Shown: positions 49,575 through 55,775 of the stretch, in pieces
How positions within the stretch are numbered: the stretch's first letter is position 1
Layout: every line of letters begins with the position of its first letter
Source of the DNA: JBEKOF01 sp049513975
Lineage (GTDB): Bacteria; Verrucomicrobiota; Verrucomicrobiia; Limisphaerales; Palsa-1400
DNA: 55,775 nucleotides
Reading direction: 5' to 3'
NCBI GenBank assembly: GCA_049513975.1
Contig: JBEKVM010000018.1
Location: 1-55,775 of the forward strand
Notes under the pieces: generated by a model
What the model was told of the DNA's origin: nothing
The model's database searches: none
What the model saw: the letters and a program-made list of their open reading frames with translations, nothing else
Made by a program: the position numbers and the translations under genes

Positions 49575-50042
49575 CTATCCCTTGTACACCACCAAGACGC
49601 CGTAATCCTCGACCTGGTTGTGGGTGGACATGTCAATGGTGCTGTAATTGATGGTGTTGATGCTGACGATGTTGACCTGGCCGACCTCCTCCAGGAAGTG
49701 GGAAACCTTTTCATCGAAGCGGTCGCGCCCCACCTCCTGGCAATCCGATCTTTTGAAGGTTTTGATGTGCATGGTTTTGTCGCCGGTCTTGGCCACCACT
49801 TCCAGGGGGCGGCTGGGCTTTTGGATGAGCCCATCGGCCGGCTCCTCGTGGGTCGGCACGGTGAAGTGCCTGGACTCGTGAAAGGCTGCGATGGAGTCGG
49901 GGCCGGCGGCCGGGCTGCCGGCGGGTTGACTCGGCACGGTGATGGTGTTGGAACAGGAGGGGCATTGCAGAGTGGATCCGGCCCCGCCGGCATCCACTTC
50001 CAATTCCTGTTCACAGTGCGGACATTTGAAGACGAGATCCAT
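49575..50042 (-). CDS. Zinc-ribbon protein of unknown function
   Basis: 155 residues. KCPHCEQELEVDAGGAGSTLQCPSC (C7, C10, C27, C30) is a zinc ribbon. After a linker, TMHIKTFKRSDCQEVGRDRFDEKVSHFLEEVGQVNIVSINTINYS forms a compact alpha/beta domain that I do not recognise; similar C-termini (NVEDYGVLVVYKG type) occur in planctomycete and verrucomicrobial proteins. Monocistronic on the minus strand, opposite to fabF. Confidence 0.65.
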   Translation of the reverse strand: MDLVFKCPHCEQELEVDAGGAGSTLQCPSCSNTITVPSQPAGSPAAGPDSIAAFHESRHFTVPTHEEPADGLIQKPSRPLEVVAKTGDKTMHIKTFKRSDCQEVGRDRFDEKVSHFLEEVGQVNIVSINTINYSTIDMSTHNQVEDYGVLVVYKG

Positions 50043-50167
50043 AGTTAGCTCACTTTGGTGTGGGGTTTAGGCCGTATGCCGCCACAATAGCCGGTCCGCC
50101 GGAAGAATCGAGACAAATCTTTCCGGTCGCAGATTTTTGAGTGCATTTAACTTTTTGGTGTTCCTCT

Positions 50168-50207
50168 CCTAATCTTAATCCTAATCCTAATCTTAATCTT
50201 AATCTCC
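50168..50207. repeat. RGATTA hexamer array, complement strand
   Basis: Read on the minus strand: AGATTA x3, GGATTA x2, AGATTA. It lies about 110 bp upstream of the LysM gene start. Confidence 0.85.
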
Positions 50208-50319
50208 CCTTTTACGACCGCTCATGAGAATTGGCTTTGCTCAAGCCCGCCCGCGCCGCAACCAGCCCTGGGCTGTTTTGAACTTTGAATTCCGCCGCCG
50301 CGAGTTTATACTGCCGGGT

Positions 50320-50973
50320 ATGAAACGTGCGCTTATTCCGGCTGGTATTCTCCTGGGCCTTTCCCTTTTGCGCCTGCCCGCCCTGGGGCAGGACGTCGCC
50401 GCCACCAATGCCGCCGGCCAGGCCGCCGCCATGGCGGAACAGCAAGGGGTGGAGGAAAAATTCAAACAAATGGCCGCGGACATCCAAACCCTCCGCGCCG
50501 CCAACCAGGCGCTCTTGAACAAAGTGTCCGCCCTCAACGAGGAGCTGCAGCAGATTCGCGCCGAGCAGGCCCGGCTGGCCGCCAATACTCTGGGGCGCGA
50601 TGACCTCAAACCGCTGGCGCAACGCATCGAGGAAGTGGACAAGAAACGCCAGGAGGACAAGGACACGATTTCCGAGGAGATCAAGAAGTCGGCCGCCCGC
50701 CTGGAAAAGTTGCTCACCAACGCGGCCGAGATTTCCCCAAAGCCTCCCATCAAACCGGCGCCCGGCGCGCCGCCCGCGACGGAGGACGGATTCAGTTACA
50801 CCATCAAGGACGGCGACCGGCTGCTCGACATTGTCAACGCCTACAACGCCGAGTTCAAAAGCAAGGGGATGAAGACCATCACCTTGAAACAGGCCAAGGA
50901 CGCCAATCCAGGGGTTGACTGGAACAACCTGCACATCGGCCAAAAGATCGTCATTCCCCGTCCGGCGGAGTAG
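50320..50973 (+). CDS. Exported coiled-coil protein with C-terminal LysM-like domain
   Basis: From the ATG at 50320, 217 residues. Signal peptide (LIPAGILLGLSLLRLPALGQ), a long coiled coil (about 42-135; KFKQMAADIQTLRAANQALLNKVSALNEELQQI), a Pro-rich linker, and a C-terminal LysM-like module (YTIKDGDRLLDIVNAYNAEFKSKG...NPGVDWNNLHIGQKIVIPRP). It probably binds peptidoglycan. The start at 50224 lacks a signal peptide and is rejected. It precedes iscR by 12 bp on the same strand. Confidence 0.75.
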   Translation: MKRALIPAGILLGLSLLRLPALGQDVAATNAAGQAAAMAEQQGVEEKFKQMAADIQTLRAANQALLNKVSALNEELQQIRAEQARLAANTLGRDDLKPLAQRIEEVDKKRQEDKDTISEEIKKSAARLEKLLTNAAEISPKPPIKPAPGAPPATEDGFSYTIKDGDRLLDIVNAYNAEFKSKGMKTITLKQAKDANPGVDWNNLHIGQKIVIPRPAE

Positions 50974-50985
50974 CCGGCAGCCCTC

Positions 50986-51462
50986 ATGCAAATCACCCGC
51001 GCAGGCGAATACGGCGTTTTGGGCCTGATGAATCTGGCCCGGCGCGCTCCCGGCGAAATGGCCATGATCGAAGAGGTCAGCCGCATGGAGAAAATACCGG
51101 GGAGCTTTTTGGCCAAAATCTTCCAGCATCTGGTCAAAGCCGGGCTGGTCCGTTCCAACCGGGGCGCGCACGGCGGTTTTGCCCTGGCCCGCAACCCGGC
51201 GCAAATCACCGTGCTGGAGATCATTGAAGCGATTGAAGGCAAAATTATTTTCCAGCGTTGCAAGCTGGACAAGCCGGTCTGTGAACACCCCGGCGGTTGC
51301 GCGGTCTGCGGCTTGTTTGAACAGGCGCAGGACGGAGTCAAGGGGGCGCTGGCGCGCACCAGCTTGCGCGGCCTGGTGATCCGGGAAAAGGGCGCGCCCC
51401 CGCTGCGTCCCGCCGCCCAGCGCCGCCGCCGCCCAAACCCGGGGCGGGCGCGCCGCTCATGA
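50986..51462 (+). CDS. iscR: Rrf2/IscR-family regulator
   Basis: 158 residues. QITRAGEYGVLGLMNLARRAPG, then KIPGSFLAKIFQHLVKAGLVRSNRGAHGGFALAR is the Rrf2 winged helix. Cys92, Cys99 and Cys105 (plus Cys108) match in spacing the 2Fe-2S ligands of IscR. An Arg-rich tail follows. It overlaps iscU by 4 bp (ATGA), so it likely controls the isc cluster in response to cluster supply. Confidence 0.88.
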   Translation: MQITRAGEYGVLGLMNLARRAPGEMAMIEEVSRMEKIPGSFLAKIFQHLVKAGLVRSNRGAHGGFALARNPAQITVLEIIEAIEGKIIFQRCKLDKPVCEHPGGCAVCGLFEQAQDGVKGALARTSLRGLVIREKGAPPLRPAAQRRRRPNPGRARRS

Positions 51463-51866
51463 GTCCGGCCCCGGCTTTTTACAATCCCATCGTGCTGGAT
51501 CATTTCCTGAACCCGCGCAACGTGGGGGAAGTGCCGCAAGCCGAGGCGCTGGGCGAAGCGGGCGAACCCAGTTGCGGCGACACTCTGAGGCTGAGCCTGA
51601 GGATCAAGGACGGCCGGATCGTGAACGCCCGGTTCCGAACCCTGGGCTGCGGGGCGGCCATCGCCAGTTCCAGCATGGCGACCGAATTGCTCACAGGCCG
51701 GACGGTGGAGGAGGCGCGGCATTTTTCCAATGAGGAAGTGGTGGCGGCGCTGGGGGGATTGCCGCCGTCCAAGGTCCAATGCTCCGTTCTGGCCGGGCAA
51801 GCCCTGCGGGCCGCGCTGGAAGATTATGACCGGAGGCGTCCCGGGGCGGATGCGCCCGGCCCATGA
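51459..51866 (+). CDS. iscU: Fe-S cluster assembly scaffold
   Basis: 135 residues. SCGDTLRLSLRI (C39, D41), TLGCGAAIASSSMATELL (C64) and SKVQCSVLAGQALRAAL (C108) are the three scaffold cysteines and Asp. It builds 2Fe-2S clusters with sulfur from a cysteine desulfurase. It overlaps iscR and is followed by a minus-strand toxin-antitoxin pair before the iscS-like gene. Confidence 0.92.
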   Translation: MSPAPAFYNPIVLDHFLNPRNVGEVPQAEALGEAGEPSCGDTLRLSLRIKDGRIVNARFRTLGCGAAIASSSMATELLTGRTVEEARHFSNEEVVAALGGLPPSKVQCSVLAGQALRAALEDYDRRRPGADAPGP

Positions 51867-51895
51867 TTCTAAATCACCCGCAATTGTGGGCCGGT

Positions 51896-52219
51896 TTAAT
51901 CGCCCAGATTCAACAGCCGAATTAAAGATTCTTTGACCCTTTTGAATTCGTCCGGCATCAACGCTCCAAGCCGGGTTTCAAAGTGCGCGAGTGAAATGGG
52001 TTGAATCTGTTGCAGATGGAAGACGCCGGGGCTTTTGAGAAACGGCTTGGGCACATTGAGTTCCCAACGATTGCCGCGCACGGCGGTGGTGTGCGGGATC
52101 ACGACGAGCAAAGCCAATTCATCGTCTTGAGGAAAATCACTTAAAATGAGCGCGGGCCGGACTTTTGCCGCCAGGCCGAAATCCACCCGCCATATTTCAC
52201 CGGGCAGCGTTCTTTTCAT
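51896..52219 (-). CDS. MazF/PemK-family toxin
   Basis: From the ATG at 52219, 107 residues: LPGEIWRVDFGLAAKVRPALILSDFP, LLVVIPHTTAVRGNRWELNV and GVFHLQQIQPISLAHFE are the PemK/MazF blocks. The antitoxin gene upstream overlaps its start by 23 bp. It is transcribed against iscR-iscU and iscS. Confidence 0.85.
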   Translation of the reverse strand: MKRTLPGEIWRVDFGLAAKVRPALILSDFPQDDELALLVVIPHTTAVRGNRWELNVPKPFLKSPGVFHLQQIQPISLAHFETRLGALMPDEFKRVKESLIRLLNLGD

Positions 52220-52385
52220 CCTCGGCTTCCATGGCGTCGAGCATTTGGAACCGCTCCAGCGCCCGTTGGTCACACTCGGCCAGTGTCACGGCTTCCTCCT
52301 CTGCCTGGATGATGCAGCGCATGATTTCCCGTCGCGCTTCGTGCGACAACTTCGGTATTTCAGAAATGATCTCCGCTCTGCTCAT
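52197..52385 (-). CDS. Small antitoxin partner of the PemK-like toxin
   Basis: 62 residues from the ATG at 52385: MSRAEIISEIPKLSHEARREIMRCII. This helix-rich start resembles short antitoxins of the addiction-module type that accompany PemK-like toxins. The overlap with the toxin gene and their shared strand support the pairing. No DNA-binding domain is obvious. Confidence 0.65.
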   Translation of the reverse strand: MSRAEIISEIPKLSHEARREIMRCIIQAEEEAVTLAECDQRALERFQMLDAMEAEDEKNAAR

Positions 52386-52585
52386 GTTGGAAAAATACAC
52401 GGCCAAAGAGTGTCCGTCAACATCTTAACCTGGCCTGGACCCTCACCTTCTCAAAATAAATTCCGCCGGGCCTGTGCCTGATGCTGCGCCCGAGGACGGG
52501 CGCACTCCTTCACTGACGCATTACTATTCAAGTGGAAAACAGGCTCAGCCCATGCCGTTATATGTTGCTTGTTGTTATTCTTTTA

Positions 52586-52624
52586 GCCAGTTTAGCTCAG
52601 CGGTAGAGCCACGGTTTTCAACCG
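52586..52624 (+). tRNA. 5' half of a tRNA gene, tRNA-Thr-like, truncated
   Basis: GCCAGTT (acceptor 5' strand), TA, then a D-arm GCTC-AGCGGTA-GAGC and ACGGT of an anticodon arm can be read. The stem closes with a short loop and the sequence then runs into iscS: there is no variable loop, T-arm, acceptor 3' strand or CCA. The 5' part resembles tRNA-Thr (UGU) genes. It is a remnant, not a working tRNA. Confidence 0.5.
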
Positions 52625-52632
52625 CCCCGCGT

Positions 52633-53805
52633 ATGCGCCAGATTTATTTAGACCACCAATCGGCCACGCCCGTTTTGCCGGAGGTCCTGGAGGCGATGAA
52701 GCCGTTTTTTACCGAGGCTTGCGGGAACCCTTCTTCGTTGCACCGGCATGGCTTGCTCGCCCGCGACGCCCTCGACAAGGCGCGCTTGCAGATGGCCGCC
52801 TTCATCAACGCGGAATCGCCCGAAGAAATCATCTTTACTTCCGACGGCACCGAGTCGGCCAACCTCGCCGTCAAAGGAGCCGCCGCCGCCAATGAGCGCC
52901 ACGGCAACCATATTGTCCTCAGCGCCACCGAACACCCGGCCGTGATCGCCTCGGCCGAATACCTGGAAGCCCGGGGCTTTGCCTGCACCCGCGTGAAAGT
53001 GGATGCCAACGGCGCGATTGATCCCGGCGACGTCCGCTCCGCCATCACTGACGAGACGATTTTAATTGCCGTCCATCACGTCAACCATGAGATCGGCACC
53101 ATTGAGCCGGTGCAAGAAATCGGGGCGCTGGCCCGGGAGCGCGGGATTGCCTTTTACGTGGATGCAGAGGCCAGCGCCGGCTGGCTCCCGGTGGATGCGC
53201 GGGACTGGGGCGCCAGCCTGCTTTCCTTTTCCCCGCACCGCTTCTACGGGCCGAAAGGCGTGGGCGTCTTGTATCAAAACCGGCGGACGCGCCTGGCCTC
53301 GATTCTCCAGGGCGGCGACCAGGAAAACGGGCGGCGGGCCGGGGTGGAGAATGTGCCGGCCATTGTCGGGGCGGGCGCGGCGGCGGAAATCGCCGGACGC
53401 GAACTGGCGCAGCGCCGCGCCCACTGCGCCCGTTTGCAACGCCGGCTGTGGGACGGTTTGCGCGCCAAAATTCCCCATATTAAGCTCAACGGCCCCGAAC
53501 CCGGACCCAGCCGCCATCCGGCCACCCTGAACATTTCCACCGAATTCATCGAAGGCGAAGCGCAATTATTGCTGTGCGACATGCAGGGCATCGCCGTGGC
53601 CAGCGGTTCGAGTTGCGTGAGCCGGTCGCGGAAAATTTCCCACGTCCTCGCCGCCATCGGCCTGGACCCGGCGCTGGCCCGGGGCAACATCCTCCTGTCG
53701 CTTGGCCGCGACAACACCGAGGAGGACATGGACTACGTGATCGAGACCTTCCCGAAAATCGTCTCCAAACTTCGCGCCCTCTCCCCCGCCTGGGAAGGAA
53801 GGTGA
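52633..53805 (+). CDS. iscS: IscS/NifS-like cysteine desulfurase homologue lacking the PLP lysine
   Basis: From the ATG at 52633, 390 residues. IYLDHQSATPVLPEV, GTESANLAVKGAA, ATEHPAVI (His101) and SGSSCVSRSRKISHVL (Cys328, the sulfur-carrying position) fit group I cysteine desulfurases. But the PLP-lysine motif (SGHK-YGPKG in IscS) reads SPHRFYGPKG, so Arg203 replaces Lys; the Gln that contacts PLP is Ala180 and the Asn of the N-N-E-I-G motif is His152. The protein may not form the normal Schiff base. It is co-oriented with iscR-iscU but separated by a toxin-antitoxin pair and a tRNA half. The open frame upstream to 52474 covers the tRNA half and is not part of the protein. Confidence 0.85.
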   Translation: MRQIYLDHQSATPVLPEVLEAMKPFFTEACGNPSSLHRHGLLARDALDKARLQMAAFINAESPEEIIFTSDGTESANLAVKGAAAANERHGNHIVLSATEHPAVIASAEYLEARGFACTRVKVDANGAIDPGDVRSAITDETILIAVHHVNHEIGTIEPVQEIGALARERGIAFYVDAEASAGWLPVDARDWGASLLSFSPHRFYGPKGVGVLYQNRRTRLASILQGGDQENGRRAGVENVPAIVGAGAAAEIAGRELAQRRAHCARLQRRLWDGLRAKIPHIKLNGPEPGPSRHPATLNISTEFIEGEAQLLLCDMQGIAVASGSSCVSRSRKISHVLAAIGLDPALARGNILLSLGRDNTEEDMDYVIETFPKIVSKLRALSPAWEGR

Positions 53806-54200
53806 GACAGAATTCCTCGAGTCGTTTGCATCCCCAATAAAGAGCGTGAGATTGGTTTATAGGTTCCCGGACAAAACGCCGGGCGCGAGCGGGAAAGCGG
53901 CGCTGTCGCGCCCGCACTCCAAGACCTGTCGGCGCCCCGGCGGCATGTCCTGAACGCGAAGCGTCTTGGAGTGCGGAACGCCAGTTCCGCTTTGCCTTGG
54001 ACACAGCCCTTGTCGGCCATCTTGAAGAGTTTTGTGTCCCACCGAATAAGCCCAATGCCAGCCCGCGAACCCTCCGCCCCCATAAGTGCCTGGTCGTGAA
54101 GTCGCTGGATTCCAGCTCGCGCCCCGTTTGGCCCTCGCAACATGGAATCCACCGCCATCACCGCCAGGGCACGGCTTCGCTCATCATCCTCGCTGATTGG
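53806..54200. other. Spacer with inverted-repeat family C
   Basis: No supported gene. GCACTCCAAGAC (near 53920) and its complement GTCTTGGAGTGC (near 53963) form an inverted repeat with GC-rich flanks (GCGGCGCTGTCGCGCCC and GGAACGCCAGTTCC), a further dispersed hairpin type. Frames across it are translations of these words. Confidence 0.65.
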
Positions 54201-55775
54201 TCAGGGGAAGCCGAGGCCGTAGAAGCGTCCAGAACTGTTTCGCTGCACGGGTTCGCTGAAATGAAACAAGCCGTTGACGAGCGTATTCGTCGTCAGCGGA
54301 ACCCAAACTGCGTTGGCCAGATTTGTACAGACTTCCACCACGACCGCAAAATCATTCGTACCCGTGATGTTGAAGCCAAATTGATTGTTCCTCACCCCAA
54401 AACCACCGTCGCCAGTTTGAATCACCGGATTCCAAAGCACAGGGGACAACCCGCCGAAAGTGGAACTCCAGCCGGCCGTGCCAGGCAAATAATAGACCGT
54501 CGGATTGTTGTCAGATGCGAACACTGGCGAATCAGCAGTGGGAGCGTTGCCCGTGAAAAAGACGCTGGCCAGATGGCGGCACTCAGCGAACGCATTACTT
54601 CCGATGTAAGTGACGCTGGCCGGAATTGTGACGGTGGTCAGTCCGGTACCGTCGAACGCTTGGCTTTCGACGCTGATGAAACCGGCGGGAATTGGTCCGG
54701 TTCCTCTGAATGCGCCGCTTGCGATGCTTATGACACCACCCGGAACCGTGTAACCTCCGGCCAAACCGCCCGGATATTGTAGAAGCATGGTTTGGCTCTT
54801 ATCAAACAACACTCCATTCACGCTGCTATAAAATGAATTCTGCGCATCAACCGTTATCGCAATCAGGCTGACACAGTATCCGAACGCGGCGGCTCCGATA
54901 TTGGTGACGCTACCGGGAATCGTGACGTTGGTCAGGCCGGTGCAGCCATCGAACGCATATACCCCGATGCTGGTGACGCTGCCGGGGATCGTGACACTGG
55001 ACAGACTGGCGCAATTAAAGAACGCCTCAAATCCAATGCTGGTCACCGTGCTGGGAATCGTGACGTTGGTCAGACTGATGCATTGTTCGAACACACCGGA
55101 CACAAGGTTTGTGACGCTCTCTGGAATCGTCACGCTGGTCAGGTTGGTGCAGTAACCGAACGCCACGAGACCGAGATTGGTAACGCTTCCGGGAATCGTG
55201 ACGTTGGCCAGGCTGGTGCAGGCGAAGAACACTTGCTGGCCGATGGAGGGGACGCCGTTGCCAATCGTGAGGTTGGTCAGGCTCGTGCAGTATTCAAAAG
55301 CAGCTTCCCCTATGCTGGTGACGCTGCCGGGGATCGTGACGTTCGCGAGACTGGTGCAGAAATAGAAAGCCTCAGACCCGATGCTGGTGACGCCGCTGTC
55401 AATCATGACGTTGGTCAGGCTGGTGCAGATTGAAAAAGCAGCCCCCCCTATGCTGCTGACGCTGCCGGGAATCGTCAGACTGGCCAGACTGGCACATTCT
55501 AAGAAAGCCCCGTACCCGATATTGGTGACGCTGCCCGGAATTGCGACGCTGGACAAATTGTCGCACATCTGAAAAGCATTCGATTCAATGCTGGCGACCC
55601 CGAAGGGAATCGTAACGTCGGTTATCAGGGAGCCGCCGGAATTGCCAAAGACATCGCTGAACGCGCCATGCCCGATAACGGTCACGGTCAGGCCGTTGGT
55701 GGTGGCTGGAATCGCAACCGGCCCTCCAGCCCCAGTATACTGCGTAATAGTGATAGTATTGTCGGCATTTGTAGA
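54201..55775 (-). CDS. BspA-type leucine-rich-repeat (LRR_5) surface protein, 5' end beyond the window
   Basis: The frame is open to the right edge and continues past the GTG at 55685 (ITITQYTGAGGPVAIPATTNGLTVTVIG), so only the C-terminal 524 residues are seen. About eleven repeats of 23 residues follow the pattern GVTSIGSEAFYFCTSLANVTIPGSV, the LRR_5/BspA type. The C-terminus (FNITGTNDFAVVVEVCTNLANAVWVPLTTNTLVNGLFHFSEP...GRFYGLGFP) is the same domain type as the relic at 42500-42664. It is probably secreted or surface bound. The close similarity of the repeats suggests recent internal duplication. Confidence 0.88.
   Translation of the reverse strand, partial: STNADNTITITQYTGAGGPVAIPATTNGLTVTVIGHGAFSDVFGNSGGSLITDVTIPFGVASIESNAFQMCDNLSSVAIPGSVTNIGYGAFLECASLASLTIPGSVSSIGGAAFSICTSLTNVMIDSGVTSIGSEAFYFCTSLANVTIPGSVTSIGEAAFEYCTSLTNLTIGNGVPSIGQQVFFACTSLANVTIPGSVTNLGLVAFGYCTNLTSVTIPESVTNLVSGVFEQCISLTNVTIPSTVTSIGFEAFFNCASLSSVTIPGSVTSIGVYAFDGCTGLTNVTIPGSVTNIGAAAFGYCVSLIAITVDAQNSFYSSVNGVLFDKSQTMLLQYPGGLAGGYTVPGGVISIASGAFRGTGPIPAGFISVESQAFDGTGLTTVTIPASVTYIGSNAFAECRHLASVFFTGNAPTADSPVFASDNNPTVYYLPGTAGWSSTFGGLSPVLWNPVIQTGDGGFGVRNNQFGFNITGTNDFAVVVEVCTNLANAVWVPLTTNTLVNGLFHFSEPVQRNSSGRFYGLGFP

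Noticed and set aside
50224..50319. Longer start for the LysM protein
   Set aside because: The extension lacks a signal peptide and the hydrophobic leader starts at 50320.
53733..54161. A 142-codon minus-strand frame between iscS and the LRR gene
   Set aside because: It spans the inverted-repeat family C and the end of iscS; composition is that of repeat DNA.

Overview
The window is a GC-rich, densely coded stretch of a bacterial chromosome, most likely from the Verrucomicrobiota (Pedosphaera/Limisphaerales-like). No rRNA or other taxonomic marker is present, so this rests on gene content. The indicators are an FTLIE-type pseudopilin, a TMTC-like membrane protein with TPRs, a DUF3857/transglutaminase giant, a YVTN-propeller phosphoesterase, a DUF1573 cytochrome c, RsbU_N-type histidine kinases, an LRR_5 surface protein, and a relic of the C-terminal domain rich in 'NWTPL..TNTL..RFYR' that is common in that phylum. 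No CRISPR array or complete tRNA was found.

Layout. 1-1828: edge of an MBOAT-like membrane protein, a 5'-truncated IstB relic and a repeat-rich spacer. 1829-17356: housekeeping and envelope genes (ABC-type permease, CoaB-like protein, an Hsp70, a YncE-like propeller, a pseudopilin, mazEF, the TMTC-like protein, a dihaem cytochrome, higBA and the DUF3857 giant). 17963-31688: regulation-rich part with BlaI/M56-HEAT, a threonine-aldolase-like gene overlapping a propeller-phosphoesterase, an STN-domain membrane protein, a decoy-kinase/histidine-kinase/response-regulator operon and a LacI regulator. 31747-33579: Smr and pyrR-pyrB. 33580-42664: accessory region with a complete IS4-type element (19-bp inverted repeats, 9-bp target duplication), a P63C gene and a 58-aa gene that both have promoters abutting their start codons, an IS1-like transposase, a membrane coiled-coil protein, a divergent DUF2971 / zinc-ribbon-TIR-like pair and a gene relic. 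43038-55775: an ordered hexamer array, heparinase II/III, SufT-Mrp, fabG-acpP-fabF, a LysM protein, iscR-iscU, a third toxin-antitoxin pair, a half tRNA, an IscS-like gene and an edge-truncated LRR protein.

How the parts relate. Iron-sulfur and sulfur genes occur in two clusters (sufT-mrp and iscR-iscU...iscS). The IscS homologue has Arg where the PLP-binding lysine should be and two further PLP-contact changes, yet keeps the catalytic cysteine, which is the strongest biochemical anomaly here. Pseudo-enzyme duplication recurs: a kinase copy with His to Gln and no ATPase domain overlaps a normal kinase, and the second transglutaminase module of the DUF3857 protein has lost Cys and His.

The spacers are unusual. 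They hold short-period word arrays (6-, 7-, 8-, 9-, 10- and 15-mers), including an exact three-copy 48-bp array of eight hexamers each, and several families of long palindromes. These are all read directly from the sequence; their function is unknown.
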